Source: Hysterangium stoloniferum
Lineage: Eukaryota > Basidiomycota > Agaricomycetes > Hysterangiales > Hysterangiaceae
Reading direction: 5' to 3'
Assembly: GCA_015178975.1 (NCBI GenBank)
Contig: WHVD01000002.1
Coordinates: forward strand, 124,001-188,000
DNA length: 64,000 nt
In this document: piece after piece, positions 33,541-45,089 of the stretch
How the letters are laid out: each line of letters starts with the position of its first letter
Numbering within the stretch: position 1 is the first letter of the stretch
Notes under the pieces: model-generated
What the model was told of the DNA's origin: nothing
Databases searched by the model: none
What the model saw: the letters and a program-made list of their open reading frames with translations, nothing else
Translations under genes and position numbers: made by a program

Positions 33541-36107
33541 CACTCGATAGGTTTATTCAAACTTTTTTCGTCATAATGGCAGCGTCAGAGTTCGAACAAC
33601 ATTCCATGTATTACAAAAATACTAGTAGAGGTTAATATCTGATAATCTATTTAACGATCATTTATTTTTGAGCATAGCAAAAAATTGAGTCTATAGGCAC
33701 CCTTTTTTAAGAATTCTTTTTTTGTGTTCAATAAATTAAGTTGATCGGCGGCATATCTTTCGGCAATAGAAATAACAGATACAGTATTATACAGAAAACT
33801 GTTTAGTCTACTTCCAGGACGTTGTTGATGCCAACATCAAGGATTAGGTTTACTGTAGCTTCTGATCCCATTGTTCCGTCTAGGGGTAGGCTCTCCGTGT
33901 AAACCTCCCTTCTCAATACCAACACGCCTCAGCACCGCAAGAGGCTCAATTGTCTTCAGGGCATGATCGTGATTGATCTGTTCGCCACCCATACAAAATC
34001 GCAAGGGCTGAGCTCACGCCATCGAAGATGATCTTCAATAGGCGCCTCCTGACTGCTTCTCGTACGCCAGATGATTGTCATCGAGAGTGAAACTGCATAG
34101 CCCCACGCCATCAGAAAAACGGGAGGACTATTAGTGAGACTTACAAGATATACTGGCTGATATAATAATACAACAAGCCGGAGCTGCCAGGGTTCTGTAA
34201 GACTAAACTCCCTTGCCTGTTTGAGCCGGCTTATCATCTTGTCACGTGGTTTTCATGAACTTGTACCTTTCAAGTCGACCAAAATAATGATCGGAAAGAA
34301 TTTATGGCGATCATCTGCCCAAGCAAAAAGTAGCCAACAGCCTCCTGAAGATCCTGGGTGGCATAGGCTTAACCCCGCATATTTGCATCGTTGTCGCGGG
34401 GTATTTGCGAAGTGATATTTATTAGCAAACTGAATTCTGTGCCTCATATGACTATCAAGGATTCCATTCATCTATCAATATATCACTAACTGCAAGTCAG
34501 GGTCAATCATGATCGCCCTCTGAAGACAATTGAACCAATGCTCCCAGCCACCAGCACCTGGCATTCCTGTCACAGCCATAACCGCTCCACCGGAACATTC
34601 CGCCCACGTCAATAAAACATTCCTGCCGCAACTTTAGAAATATCCATCATGCCTTCACCGATTCCCTTTATAAATAACTCCAAAATTTCTTAAAAATGTG
34701 GAGATTAATAATAAATCAGCAATAAATATCCAAGAATCTAATATCCCTTAATAGATTATGTATTTCTCAAAATTATATACTGAATCCCTTTATCAATCTA
34801 GGGAACCATACACCATAAATTTAAAGGCATATAATTATTAAAGTCTTCAATTTCATATGTGCGACATTTATCCAATTATACGTGAGTGTCCCAAAATATT
34901 TCCATTGGACATCTTTATCGAATGCGAGTTGTCCCAAATTATCAAGAAGCTCCCAAAGTTTAACCCCCCAAGTCCCATCACTTCATCAGTTAAGCCAGAG
35001 GCTTCTGTGAAATTAGAAAGATGTCTACAAAGGATTCAAACTCTTGTGAGTTAAAACATGTTTTTCGGTGCCATTTACGCTGAGAGGGACCATGTAATTC
35101 TGGTCAGGGTTGGCTCGAGGGGGCCGAACATCATACCCTCACCCTCGACCCCTTGATGATAATAAATTACAAGCCACATTTCTTACAGAGTGAAACCAAT
35201 GTATCGCAGCTTCTCAGTCCACTATTCCTCGAGCATGTGTTGGCTCCGCTTATCCTTGGCTCACATTTTATTTTATTTTAATCACTGCCCACTGGCTCTA
35301 ATACCATTATCCTGAACGGCAGTCAATTTTTGTGTTCTGACCGGAAGGTGACGTGGCTACTGCCTGATGAAGAGATAAGGTTCACAGGGGTTCTCCAGGT
35401 ATTAAATACTATTATTAATTTATTGAGCTCTTAATCTTATAATTTGAATTCCCTGGAGGTGGGGTATCAATACTGACAACCAGTAGTGAAGTGAGGCGAC
35501 GCTCCGGTGAAACGACACTCCGATGCAGTGATGCGACCGGAAGGTGATCCGTTGCGACCGTATCAGGTCATGAAGAGTTCTCACTCACTGAGTGTTTATA
35601 TTAGCTCTGCAATTAAATACTTCAACACCATCAAAAATCACACAAGTGCTGTTCCTTTTGCAATTTCTTCGCGGGAGGATTTTGTGGCTGTGCTTGTTGC
35701 CTCGCTGATCATGTTTGTATACGTAGCAAGTGAAAGAACTTTGATTTATTAACGCCGCTCGTCCGCCAATAGTCACATCAATATTGCTTCGTAAGTAAAG
35801 CAAAAGGCTTTCGGAGTGGCGCTGTATCCGTAATTTTTAGTGGCGGAAAGAGGCAAACGAGGGCATGTCACTGATCAACTTTATTTATTAAATACAGAAA
35901 ATAATGATCTTAAAGGGATGTTTATGTAACCGTACTTTCCGGCCATGGTTGAAAATAAATGATCATTGGGTAGACTACCAGAGACCAACCACTGTTGTGA
36001 CTTCTATTTTATTTTGTGATACGTGGGATGTTATGCGAATGCTCGAGCCACCACTATTGCACGAGAAGTTGAATATAACCTGGGGTTGAGTCGGAGACTC
36101 GTCATTT
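33541..36107. other. Left-arm region without a recognised gene
   Basis: AT-rich, with poly-T runs near 33,700. Paired with 55,959-59,192. A plus frame at 35507-35752 encodes 81 residues with a hydrophobic segment (FVAVLVASLIMFVYVA); its right-arm counterpart is interrupted by about 75 extra bp. GATCATTTATTTT blocks occur near 33,655 and (inverted) 35,950. The empty site of the LTR at 57,642-58,143 is at about 34,535. Confidence 0.5.
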
Positions 36108-37193
36108 TTAAGGGGTCTGTTGGCGACATCGGCGGCAAGTTAGACTGTTCTTGATCTTACGGCCAGAACGATGACTATGAGACATGTCTAGCGATCTAGG
36201 TAAGACAGTAGGAGCGGGTGGGAAACTCACCATACATCGCAAGGTCTCTTATCCTCGATGTGGCGATCCGCTTCGACACCGCGTCCAAACTCTGAGCCAC
36301 TATGCGATGATAATAAGACGTATTAATCACAATATTCAAGTATCCAGAGGAGAGCCTCCTACCAAGTGCATCTGAACGGTTTCTGAAATATTATGTTATG
36401 ATCTTGCAGATGTGGCTTAATGTGGCTTCTGCTGTATAGCCATTTTGGACAGCCAGGGAACTTGCACATGAATATTGGTCGAGGGGCCTGAGGAACGTAC
36501 ATTCGCCGCTTTTCCTCATCCGTGAACCGGTGGATAAATCGTCGTATGACTTCTTCTGCGTTAGTATTGACTTCCCATGTTTGGTGTACCACGGAGTTCG
36601 ATCCAGTGCGAGAGAATGGAGGACCATAACCTGACAACAGAATTAGTTAAACTGGAAAGCTCAGGACAGACATAGGGCCGCGCACCCTGACGCTCTGAAG
36701 GACGATTAAACAAACCAACGTGCGGGTCGTCATCTGGGTGTGAGAATGCGTGGTCAGGAACTTTGTCAACATATTCTCGTCGCTGCGCACATGAAACGTT
36801 GGTCACTGCTGATCCAGTAGGGGAAGAAGCGCAGCTACCTGGTCCCTGGCATCGACCATGGGCTATTTCAGGGGTGGGACGGTGGATATATGATGTGAGA
36901 GGCTGGCTATAGTAGGTTTGGATGGGAGGGTCCACTGATCCGTTGTACTGTATGCTATAGCACACAGATGGCCTATCTGGGGACATGTGATTGGATAGAA
37001 CTTTCCCGCTTCCAGAATGATGTATATCCCACTGTCCTTGGGAGTAGTGAACATTGTTTTCCATTTCGCTGTTGTACTGTGCGTTGTAGGGCATACATGA
37101 CCTTTCTCGGGATGGGTGATTGGGTGGAACTTGCTCACTTCGAGAATGACGTTGATCCCACTGTTCTTGACAGAAATGAGAGTGGTTTTCCAT
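36108..37193 (-). CDS. Zinc-finger family copy L3, the only fully open copy (293 codons)
   Basis: Exons 37193-36716, 36630-36363, 36299-36231, 36174-36108; all three junctions are in phase and lengths total 882 nt including the stop. Introns have GTTTGT, GTAGGA and GTGAGT donors and CAG or TAG acceptors. The N-terminal ~155 residues are His/Ser/Gln/Asn/Tyr-rich with a repeated unit (QEQWDQRHSRSE; GQWDIHHSGSG). The C-terminal third holds a C2H2 finger C215-x4-C220-x12-H233-x3-H237, then C247-x-C249-x12-H262, then C269-x2-C272-x12-C285-x2-C288, a C4 arrangement. The nine Cys and three His suggest a nuclear, nucleic-acid- or protein-binding factor; no named family was recognised. All other copies in the window are damaged or cut off. 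Confidence 0.82.
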
Positions 37194-39082
37194 GATAGCT
37201 GTGTTATTCTTGTAAGAGGGCGTCGTCGAGGGAAGTGAGTGGTGTCTGATCATCGACCTTAGGCCTTTTTATTTGGAAAGAATCTAATAACTATAATAGC
37301 GGGACGCGTAGTTATCGCTGGCATCGCTTTATGAAGCTTATAGCTCTAACCAGGGTATGTCTGCGAGGATACCCGAGGAAACCTTATGTAACTACCTTGT
37401 GAATCAGTTCTGTTAGAATATGTGGGAGGAAGTCAAGAAGAATCATTCAACAGTTCTATGGATACTTTAATCGTGATGGTTATCCATTCAGATCTTTGAT
37501 TTGGATGACAAGATGGCACTGAGAGAAAAGGTTACCCTTCTTCCCAAATTCGGAGGTGAAGAAGCTTCAAGCGGTCTTTTCGGGATCATGACTCATCGCT
37601 GCACAGCGTAGGTTGGTAGGGCATTGAAACATCTCTCTAACTCAATAGTAGACAGTAGTAAAAACCTCCGCATACTCGGAGTGGCTATGCGCATGTTGTG
37701 CCATCTTGACGGATTGTGCGGCTTACCAAGCTCTTGTACGAGGATAAGAATTAGATGTCCTTTGAGACTTTGATATGTCGAGTATCCGTTGATTTACCAC
37801 ACATGACGATTGGCACAAACCCCATCACGGAGTTCTCCATGTCTCAGTAATGGTCCATGGTGAAGGATTATACCGGAAACTGATCAGTGATCGAGTTTAA
37901 TTTCGAAGTTAGGCATGGTCATTGAATGGGGCGCATCAAGTACAGGCTGTTGACTGGGGGGTACTCTGTCGGATCACATTCAGATATATTTCGAAAATTT
38001 AGCGACTTACTCCACGGAAAGATCGGATACAGATGTTCAAAAACAACTGACACGATCAAACGATGTCAGCCAGTAAGGAGTTGCGGTGCCGTATTGACGA
38101 GACCACACTAACTAACAACAGTAAATATTCCTTTCAAGCAATAGAGTGGTGCCAGTTGAATAGAACATCCAGATTAAAGTGTTGTGAATCATAGTACACG
38201 AATAAATTCCGGAACCACCAAATCCCTTCGATCCGTTACGACAATGTAGAGGGATCCAGGGGGGTCAAAGTATTCGAAGCACTTGAGCGATAATAATTCC
38301 CATAACTGAACCTTAACTGTATTTATGCGTCAGAGGCATCGCGGTAGATTCGGTCACTTCCCCTTGAAAACGATCAAGGTATTATGATAGGTCGCGGAGA
38401 AGAGATATCAGGTACGAAGGATATACACACCATCAATCAATATATCATCCTCGATAGATACATCGTGTCACTTGTTGGGGGCAACTTCAAGTTATATTTC
38501 GAGGCAAAACTCGGTGCTGTTTCCGTCGCATCACCCTGACGCCTCCGATAAGTGGTATCATGCATCGTTCCACGAAAGAGATGTGCGTTTGGGAGCCGAA
38601 GTCGTCAAATTCATGCATATAAAGATGTTTTCCAGTATAGGGAATGATGTATATCTAAAAACCGGGATATAAGTTAAAGTTAGATTATCTGAACTTCGAC
38701 AACGTAAAGTCTCACTGAAGTACCGTTCTGCTAGTCATGCAATATTGTCACTATACGTTGAATACATGAGCTCACCTCGAGAAGGTTTATCCAACCGAGA
38801 TGTGAAGTGTGATAGAAGTAGATGGTACGTATTCGTAATACGAGACCCGTAGCGACCATGAGATCGTGTCTTCTGAGCCTCAAACAACGAAGTGAAACGT
38901 GTTCAAACCGCGTCAGTTTTACTCGGTAATCATTGTTATAACAGGATGAAGATCGGGGTGATGGAAATCATTGATAACTTGCTTTGAAAACGAGATCACA
39001 TCTGGCATCGTAAGTTATCAAAAAGGACTTGGTCTTCCCGTGCCCAGAACTCAAGGAATCACTCACATGTGTTACACAATTT
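37194..39082. other. Left-arm region upstream of L3, no gene recognised
   Basis: Promoter side of L3 plus about 1.8 kb with only short frames (for example 38472-38672). Paired with 53,024-54,881. The block GGGATCATGACTCATCGCTG (37,583) belongs to a dispersed sequence family listed in the findings. Confidence 0.45.
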
Positions 39083-39498
39083 TTATTTATGTCGAAGGAT
39101 CTTAGGCATGGGCTTTGATGCTCCAGGAAAATTTGTAGTTATGTTGATTAATACTGTCGTGCCCCGAAACCTGCCGCATGTGGCCAGTGGCTCTTGACAT
39201 CCTCGATAAGCATAAATGTAATACAAAAAGAATTCTCCAAACAACCTTGATGCATTGATGAGCTGAAAATCACTCATCAGCTCAGAAACTAGTTGATACT
39301 TCTTGAGATGCTTGAGTGCAGACCGTAAAGCCATGTAATTTCCGATATATATAATCTCATCGTATTGTGGGAAGGTCTAGCAAGCAGTATAAAATGTTGA
39401 TCAGGGATTTGGCCGTGGGGGAAGGAGGAAGGACTTGAAGTTGAAGCCAGAAAGGTCGAAAACCAAGTGAGGCTGATACTACTAGAGATCAGCAACAT
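39083..39498 (-). pseudogene. Conserved unknown ORF, left-arm copy (frameshifted)
   Basis: The minus frame ends LINITTNFPGASKPMPKILR and matches the 146-codon frame at 52583-53023. An extra base near 39,360 relative to the right arm breaks it into two frames (39289-39498 and 39083-39334). No domain recognised. Confidence 0.5.
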
Positions 39499-40208
39499 AA
39501 CCGTATTTATGGTGACCGTGATAAGGACAAGTCTGCTTCCGTTCCAAATCTATTGAGCCAAAGTGAGGCGACTTCACTGTATACGGAGGCTACCGTTGTG
39601 TCGCTCCACGGATGGTCCGTACAAGATGTGTCTTCCCTGCCTCCCCCACTATATGGGGAGACCTCTGATCTTGGGTCTTCGTCGTCGCAGTATAGGTCGC
39701 TAGGGCATCAGACCTGTGGGTAGTCACCAAGTTAGAGCAGATCGTAGCTAGATATGAGCAAAAGTTCGTGCACGAGGCTATCAGTGGCTGTGACAGTGAC
39801 ACCGTGACGGATCATACGCCTGCGAAGGTCTTTCAGGAAATCCGTTCGGAAATTAAAGATCTTATCGTAAGTGTTGGTAATCAACTGACCATCCCTAGAA
39901 TATTATAGAATATCTTGGAACATACTTAACATAGCTTTAGTAATATCTCTGTCATCCCTTCCAGAACCTTCTCCCCATAGACATATATAATCCCCAGTAG
40001 TTTACTCATAGATAGAAGCCAAGTTATATTCTAATATCTACTGTGGTCTGCGCAAGTTCCCAATAGTAAGAATATAATGTGTATTGGTATATTCGGACGA
40101 TATAACCTACAATGAGATTATACCCATGTGGCACTCGGTGATGATGCGGGGACACTCCAGATGACCCGCTTTTGGTGCACAGCAAATCCTTCCCAAAAGA
40201 GATGAACT
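39499..40208. other. Left-arm region, no gene recognised
   Basis: Includes another copy of the dispersed block (CGGATCATACGCCTGCGAAG at 39,808) and AT-rich DNA at 39,900-40,100. The empty site of the right-arm LTR at 51,693-52,029 is at about 40,108. Confidence 0.45.
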
Positions 40209-40481
40209 TGTTGGAATTGGTAATGAAAACACCCTTTTCCTAGAGGCGGTTCACCCATTTCTTCAAAATTTCATATCAAGATGCTAATTGTGGACCAATG
40301 CATTCTGAGGCTAATGCATGAGAGAACCGGTGTACACCTAAACTAGCACCAAACCTATCATATCAGAAGGTGATTCACTAACTGACACATTGATTAACAC
40401 ACAAGTACTTCTATTATTACAAGTCTATTACCCCCTTGTAGATTGTGTATTACAATAAGTCAATTCATACTATTTTTAATA
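40209..40481. mobile_element. Solo copia-like LTR (273 bp), left arm only
   Basis: Begins TGTTGGAATTGG, typical of Ty1/copia LTRs, and ends TTTTTAATA, a decayed CA end. Flanked by GAACT at 40204-40208 and 40482-40486. The right arm reads straight through with a single GAACT (near 51,600), giving the empty site. Shares about 230 bp of interior with the LTR at 57,642. Confidence 0.85.
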
Positions 40482-40954
40482 GAACTTTTAGAAATGAATT
40501 AATTTTTGAACTAAATTAGAGCTTTGCGGGCACATATCCATCGTGGTGTCACAGCGTGCTGATAGCCTCGTGACTCCAAAGCACAAATTTCTCGTTTCTT
40601 TTGCTCATTTCTATCCAAGATACTCTCTAACTTGGTGGCTGTTCGATCTAACACAAGTCTGACGCCCTACTGACCTATGGTGTGATGCGAAGAACCAACA
40701 TCCCGAAGCGCCCACGGGTGAGAGGTCTCCTCATGCGGTGGAGGCAGGGAAGACACATCTACGGACAATACGGCGGGCGAAACGGCGGGCTGGCCGTATA
40801 CGGTGAAGATGCGTCATGTGGTTCAATTAGTTATGGAACGGACACGGGCTCAATATATTATTATAATTAAGCTCACTGTAAATACGGTAGGTACCAATAC
40901 GTTCCATGGCTTCACGGTCTCTGCACTCAACCATCTCATACAAACCAATGGCAT

Positions 40955-41554
40955 GTGCCCCATCCACGACCATGTGTGTTTCCTGTGGAATTTTTCTTTA
41001 ACAGATCGATGACTTCAACAACTGGACAAAAATCACTATCCATGCTATACACTAATTCTAGAATAATCAATAGGCCAGCTTTCCCGTTTCTCCATGCTCG
41101 TCAGCGATTCTCTAGAAATTTAGCACAATTATCTGTGAAAGGCGATAATAAACTCCTGTGTTCGAGAGACCTGCATCGTCAATTAGGGACGCTTGCACCA
41201 GGGAGTCGTAGAACAGGACATATTCCGCTTGAAAGATGGTTCCAGGAAATGCAAGGCTGGACAAATTGGTGCTTTGAAGGCTTAGTGAAAATACGCTTCG
41301 AGGGCCAAATGTTCCAAGCTCGTACCTCCGACACCACAACCACTGTAATACACCCTCAAAAACCTCCGTTTTACGTAGGCACCAATAAGTATTCAACCAA
41401 CAGCGAAGTCCTCCTCGTTATTCATAGACCTGGCATCGCGCATGCACACAAGCCCGCGACATCCTCGCATGTGGGTATTCGCATATTCATTCCCCCGATA
41501 TGTCATACTGAGATGTATTTCACCTCCACCCAATCGTTGATGGTGCGTGTTTAG
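40955..41554 (+). CDS. Unrecognised 199-codon ORF, open in left arm only
   Basis: Likely starts at an internal Met (MTSTTGQKSLSM). Contains IPLERWFQEMQGWTNWCFEG and ends QSLMVRV. The right-arm partner (about 50,500-51,100, minus) has small indels that break this frame. Substitutions between arms show no clear synonymous bias, so coding status is uncertain. The antisense frame 41112-41396 is an alternative. Confidence 0.35.
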   Translation: MPHPRPCVFPVEFFFNRSMTSTTGQKSLSMLYTNSRIINRPAFPFLHARQRFSRNLAQLSVKGDNKLLCSRDLHRQLGTLAPGSRRTGHIPLERWFQEMQGWTNWCFEGLVKIRFEGQMFQARTSDTTTTVIHPQKPPFYVGTNKYSTNSEVLLVIHRPGIAHAHKPATSSHVGIRIFIPPICHTEMYFTSTQSLMVRV

Positions 41555-41927
41555 CTTGCCTCGCTCTCAAGCTTGCCTCTGAGCCTTAATTAATCATTCT
41601 ATGACCAATTTCCGTTTCTCAAATTTATTTTCTGCTACTCACCCCTCCACGGCATCTGTCCTTAGCATAAACGACGCTTTGACTCATTTCTGTCTCATTT
41701 TTGTAACTCACACAATTATGAGCATGTACTCTCTCAAGGTAGCTTCCTAAGTGTCCTGAATGACCCATCGGAGATGTGGCCTGAGAACACATTGGACGCT
41801 CAGATTTAAACAAAAATAATCTATGAAATGTATGTTAGGACCGTTATTATTGGGGTATGAACGACATTTTATATTCCTTATTTTGACTGAGAAGGTTCGG
41901 TTTCCAAAAAAATGAAACCCGGGTGCC

Positions 41928-42554
41928 GTGGGTTTTAGGTTAAATCGCAGCTCAAAGGGACGTATGGGCATAGCTTCACTCTATTTCACTATTCATCTGG
42001 TCTTCCTTCGCCACCCGATCACGGTAAATGTATTTGTGACATACTTCGTTCTCGAATTCATGCATACATATGATACCATTATCACTATCTCCCAATTACC
42101 CCAAACCATCAATCCTGTTGTTCTGCTGTACTATCAATTTCTCCCCGCAACGTCTCACGCTTCATGGAGAATTGGGGAATCGATGCGGCATCTGCCTAGT
42201 GTTGTTCCAAATTTAAACTATATCAGTGCCACTCATATAGTATATTGAACAGGCTCAACTTTGGGATCCGTGACGCTCCAAGCGTTCCATCTATATGACT
42301 ATCTTATTACAGAGGAATTTTTTCGATATACCGCCGATATCAACCTCGAAACATCAACATTGCGAGCTACATTCATTGCTCCCAAACCCGCCGCAAAGCC
42401 TACCATAAGAAGCTCGTCATTCATCGCTAGTGCGTGTTCTTTACAGCGACCTGTCACTGCCACCTCAGCCACTACAATCTCGAAGCACATACCACGAAGA
42501 ACTCTCCGAATTCAGCTTACTAATGTATATCACTTGGCAAGTACTCTCTCATGA
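41928..42554 (+). CDS. Paired unknown ORFs, left-arm copy
   Basis: Two successive frames, 41928-42248 (ends LNYISATHIVY) and 42261-42554 (starts MGSVTLQAFHLYDYLITEEF), separated by a possible intron ending at GAACAG. Both are also open in the right arm (50068-49856 and 49843-49550). The antisense frame (NDELLMVGFAAGLGAMNVAR) is equally open in both arms, so the coding strand is unclear. Confidence 0.35.
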
Positions 42555-43275
42555 CATTGACTGAGAAGATTATGGTTTAAACGTTTAGTCCATTCCATAT
42601 GTGCTCCAGATAGCTGACATAATTCGTCTGACGGGTGTAAGTCACCACCATATAGTGATCACATAGTTACGTTCAGTACATACGTATCATACCTTTGAAT
42701 TATCTTTGGGAAACTATAGGCCTAGATGTATGACACGCTTCCGAGATGCAGCATGGCTGTTCTGACGCAGCCGAGAAGTGAACGGAATCGAACTTCTCCC
42801 TCCATTATCCAATTCAAGCGATCCCGGGGCGGTAGAGATCATTTCTGCATCGTCTTTCATAGAGGTAAGCCACATTGAATGCAAACGGCAAAATAAAAAT
42901 GTGCAAGCTGAAAAAGAAAGCATCTATCACTGAAATAAATCCCCTAACCTTCTGATAGTTGCCTTTGCAGTAATTTGTATTCCAAGGAACCTTCCCAGAT
43001 CCGGCTATCGGTCACCGACAGCCCAGCCGCACATTTTGCACCTGCTTTTCGAGTCTTTCAGTAAGCGGTCACAATAACGCCTTTGTTGTTCGGAAGTCAC
43101 AGTCACGTGATGCTGAGGACAGCCTTTTCCGCTGTTTGTAGTCCTTTTTTCACACAAGCTGGGGAGGTAACTGGTCTTATTTCAGGCAATGAAATTATCT
43201 TGATTCCCCCTTTTCCCTCGCAGTTCATAGGGGAACATCAGTAACACTGGTTGGGTGGCGTTTTGACAGGTACTG
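42555..43275. other. Upstream region of gene A
   Basis: No gene recognised. Paired with 48,841-49,549. Contains TTTTTTCACACAAGCTGGGG and CACGTGA near 43,105, possible promoter elements. Confidence 0.4.
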
Positions 43276-43283
43276 TATAAAAG
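43276..43283 (+). promoter_or_regulatory. TATA box of gene A
   Basis: TATAAAAG, 77 bp before the inferred ATG at 43360; conserved in the same position in copies B and C. Confidence 0.65.
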
Positions 43284-43359
43284 AAGGTTTCCGGCGTCTA
43301 CCTGACTCTCTTTGTTGTCTTCCTACCACCATCACTTCATATACTGCCACTAAGTCAAA

Positions 43360-45089
43360 ATGTTTCACCATTTCCTTAATCTTTACACGTCACTCTCTGG
43401 ACAAGAGAGGGTTCCATCCGTGAGTGCTATTTCGTATCCTCAATGGCTGAGTGGCTCAGGTGGCGTATCTGAATCCATAGCAACAGCAAGAGCAAAATAA
43501 ATTGCCATATTTACCGGACTTATCAAATCATAGCGGTGTAAATTTCTATTCCACACGCCTATTTACGCTCTCATTGACCGTGAACAAAACTGTAGGAATC
43601 CCCCGGCACTAGAAGCAACACAACAGTCGACCAATTGGACTCTGTGCGTCTGTTCACTCTTGTACCCGGATACATATCACTTAGATATCTCATTATGTTA
43701 TTTTTTCAGAACCTCTCATACGTCTCCCCAAACGTTTGTCGTCACTTGGCTCGAATTTACAGTTACCGTTTACATTTCATTGTAGTCCATACATTATGCC
43801 TCGAATGCTTTTGGGAAAGCCCATGCTCGGAACACTCTCCTCATGGAGTACCCAGACTCAGATCCGTCAGTTATTAATAGCGTAGGTTATTATTATCCTA
43901 TTAGTGAGATTGTTCGTCTGAATCCGCCTTGCAGTGGATGCAGCAGGTGGAGAATCCGATGTAAGTCTTCATTTATGAGCGGAATAGCATCTCCCTTACA
44001 GTCTTTCCTTGTGGCAGAAATCATGGCCATCCGTTTGATAGTGGTTCTCCGTCATACCTAGACAAGGTAAATGATAATCCGGCCCGCCGGATGTTCTCGC
44101 TTACCTACATCTATTATCACAGTGCATTGACACATTAGAAGGGATAAAGTTGTAAGTATGATATGTTTTCCACCTCACAACAATGCTAACTCCCTTTGAC
44201 CTATACCAGGGTTAATAGTTTTACTTACGCCAATACGCCTGCAAAGGAACCAATGCATCGCATTTTACCCCCCGGAAAGAGCATCCTCCGCAAGCCAACG
44301 TCGTCAACCGCGCCTGAACCAACAGGACGACATGCCTCCATCACCTCTCGTCGCTCTAAAGTCGAGCCATATTCGAAGCCTGATCGCTCCCGATTTACTT
44401 CTGGATCTCAATCTGTCAAAAAAGCTCGTCCCTCTCCCTATTGGCTGAATCTCTCTCTGTGTCTTCTACCAAGCAGATCTGTGTGCAATCACAGGGGGGG
44501 CACATCGCCTACCACTTTTGCCGCTCAGCACCCCCACACACTGTTGGCAGAGCCTCAGCCGAAGGACAGCGGAGAAAAGGCGATTTCGGAAATGACCTAT
44601 GAGGAGCTTTGCTATGAGTTGTTTGACGGGCCAGATGATGACGACGATCAGGTGAAAGAAGCAGGGCCCTCTGGTGGCTTGTCTATTGCTCGTTGTGTTG
44701 CGAAAGGGAAGGGAGTCGATCCCAAAGAGAGATGCGGTAGTCTGTCGCTAGGATCTGTAGGTGTCACAATTCTCGTCTGCTTCGTCATATGTTGATTGGC
44801 TTGTTAGTCTGATGATGAAGACAGTGCGGACGATCTCTTTCCTCATCACCTCCACGGCCTCGAATATTACGATGCATCAGAGCCTATCCTACCCGATTCC
44901 AGTTCCGATTCTGGCGCATCTGATGAGGACGTTTTTATGGTGGATGATCTTTCCTCCTCCGACGCTCCAATGGAAGTCACCGAGGAAGATGAAGCATCTG
45001 ACAACTACAACTCTTGGCCTAGAGACTATACCTCTCCATTTTCCTTTTCGTCGTTCCATGCGACGGAGATGATTCAGGTTTGGAATTAA
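43360..45089 (+). CDS. Gene A: unrecognised protein with acidic C terminus, probably frame-damaged
   Basis: ATG at 43360 (MFHHFLNLYTSLSGQERVPS) follows a TATA box; donor GTGAGT at 43420. Middle exons are uncertain; a segment read as NPPCSGCSRWRIR then FPCGRNHGHPFDSGSPSYL precedes exon 44210-44756 (NSFTYANTPAKEPMHR, GKSILRKPTSST, many Ser/Arg/Lys) and the last exon 44808-45089. The last exon encodes 93 residues rich in Asp/Glu/Ser (SDDEDSADDLFPHH, MEVTEEDEASDN) and ends EMIQVWN. The layout is basic middle, acidic tail, likely nuclear. Exon 2 reads into TAG, and four extra bases (GACA) before the donor near 44,070 put exon 44210 out of frame, unlike copy B. No family recognised. Confidence 0.45.

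Larger units (their letters stand above)
29465..44650 (+). repeat. Left arm of a giant imperfect inverted repeat
   Basis: Pairs in inverted orientation with 47,470-64,000. Sums of paired coordinates are about 93,470 for 29.5-33.4 kb, 92,710 just after the L2 deletion and about 92,066-92,140 from 36 to 44.6 kb; each step is an indel in one arm. Sampled identity is roughly 95%. It includes zinc-finger copies L1, L2 and L3, an LTR insertion at 40,209-40,481 absent from the other arm, and several paired open frames. The arm starts where the window ends on the right side, so it is probably longer. Confidence 0.92.

Noticed and set aside
35360-35385. Second hammerhead core (CTGATGA)
   Set aside because: No stem II pairing and no GAAA at the required distance; the same holds for CTGATGAG at 44,918.
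36391-36627. Alternative-frame proteins overlapping the C2H2 exon (for example 36391-36627, 55442-55675, 59462-59698)
   Set aside because: They are the second frame of exon 2; only the C2H2 frame joins other exons in phase and keeps the Cys/His pattern in all copies.
42770-42810. Reverse-strand tRNA B-box-like AGTTCGATTCC
   Set aside because: The flanking GAGAAG...CTTCTC forms a simple hairpin, not a T arm, and no cloverleaf can be drawn.
43441-43510. tRNA-like A box (TGGCTGAGTGG)
   Set aside because: No matching B box or acceptor stem follows within tRNA distance; the sequence lies across the first intron of gene A.
43919-43965. Zn(II)2Cys6 cluster start (CSGCSRWRIRC)
   Set aside because: The third Cys comes from a GTAAGT donor, the mirror copy C has Arg for the second Cys, and no second half of a Zn2Cys6 motif follows.
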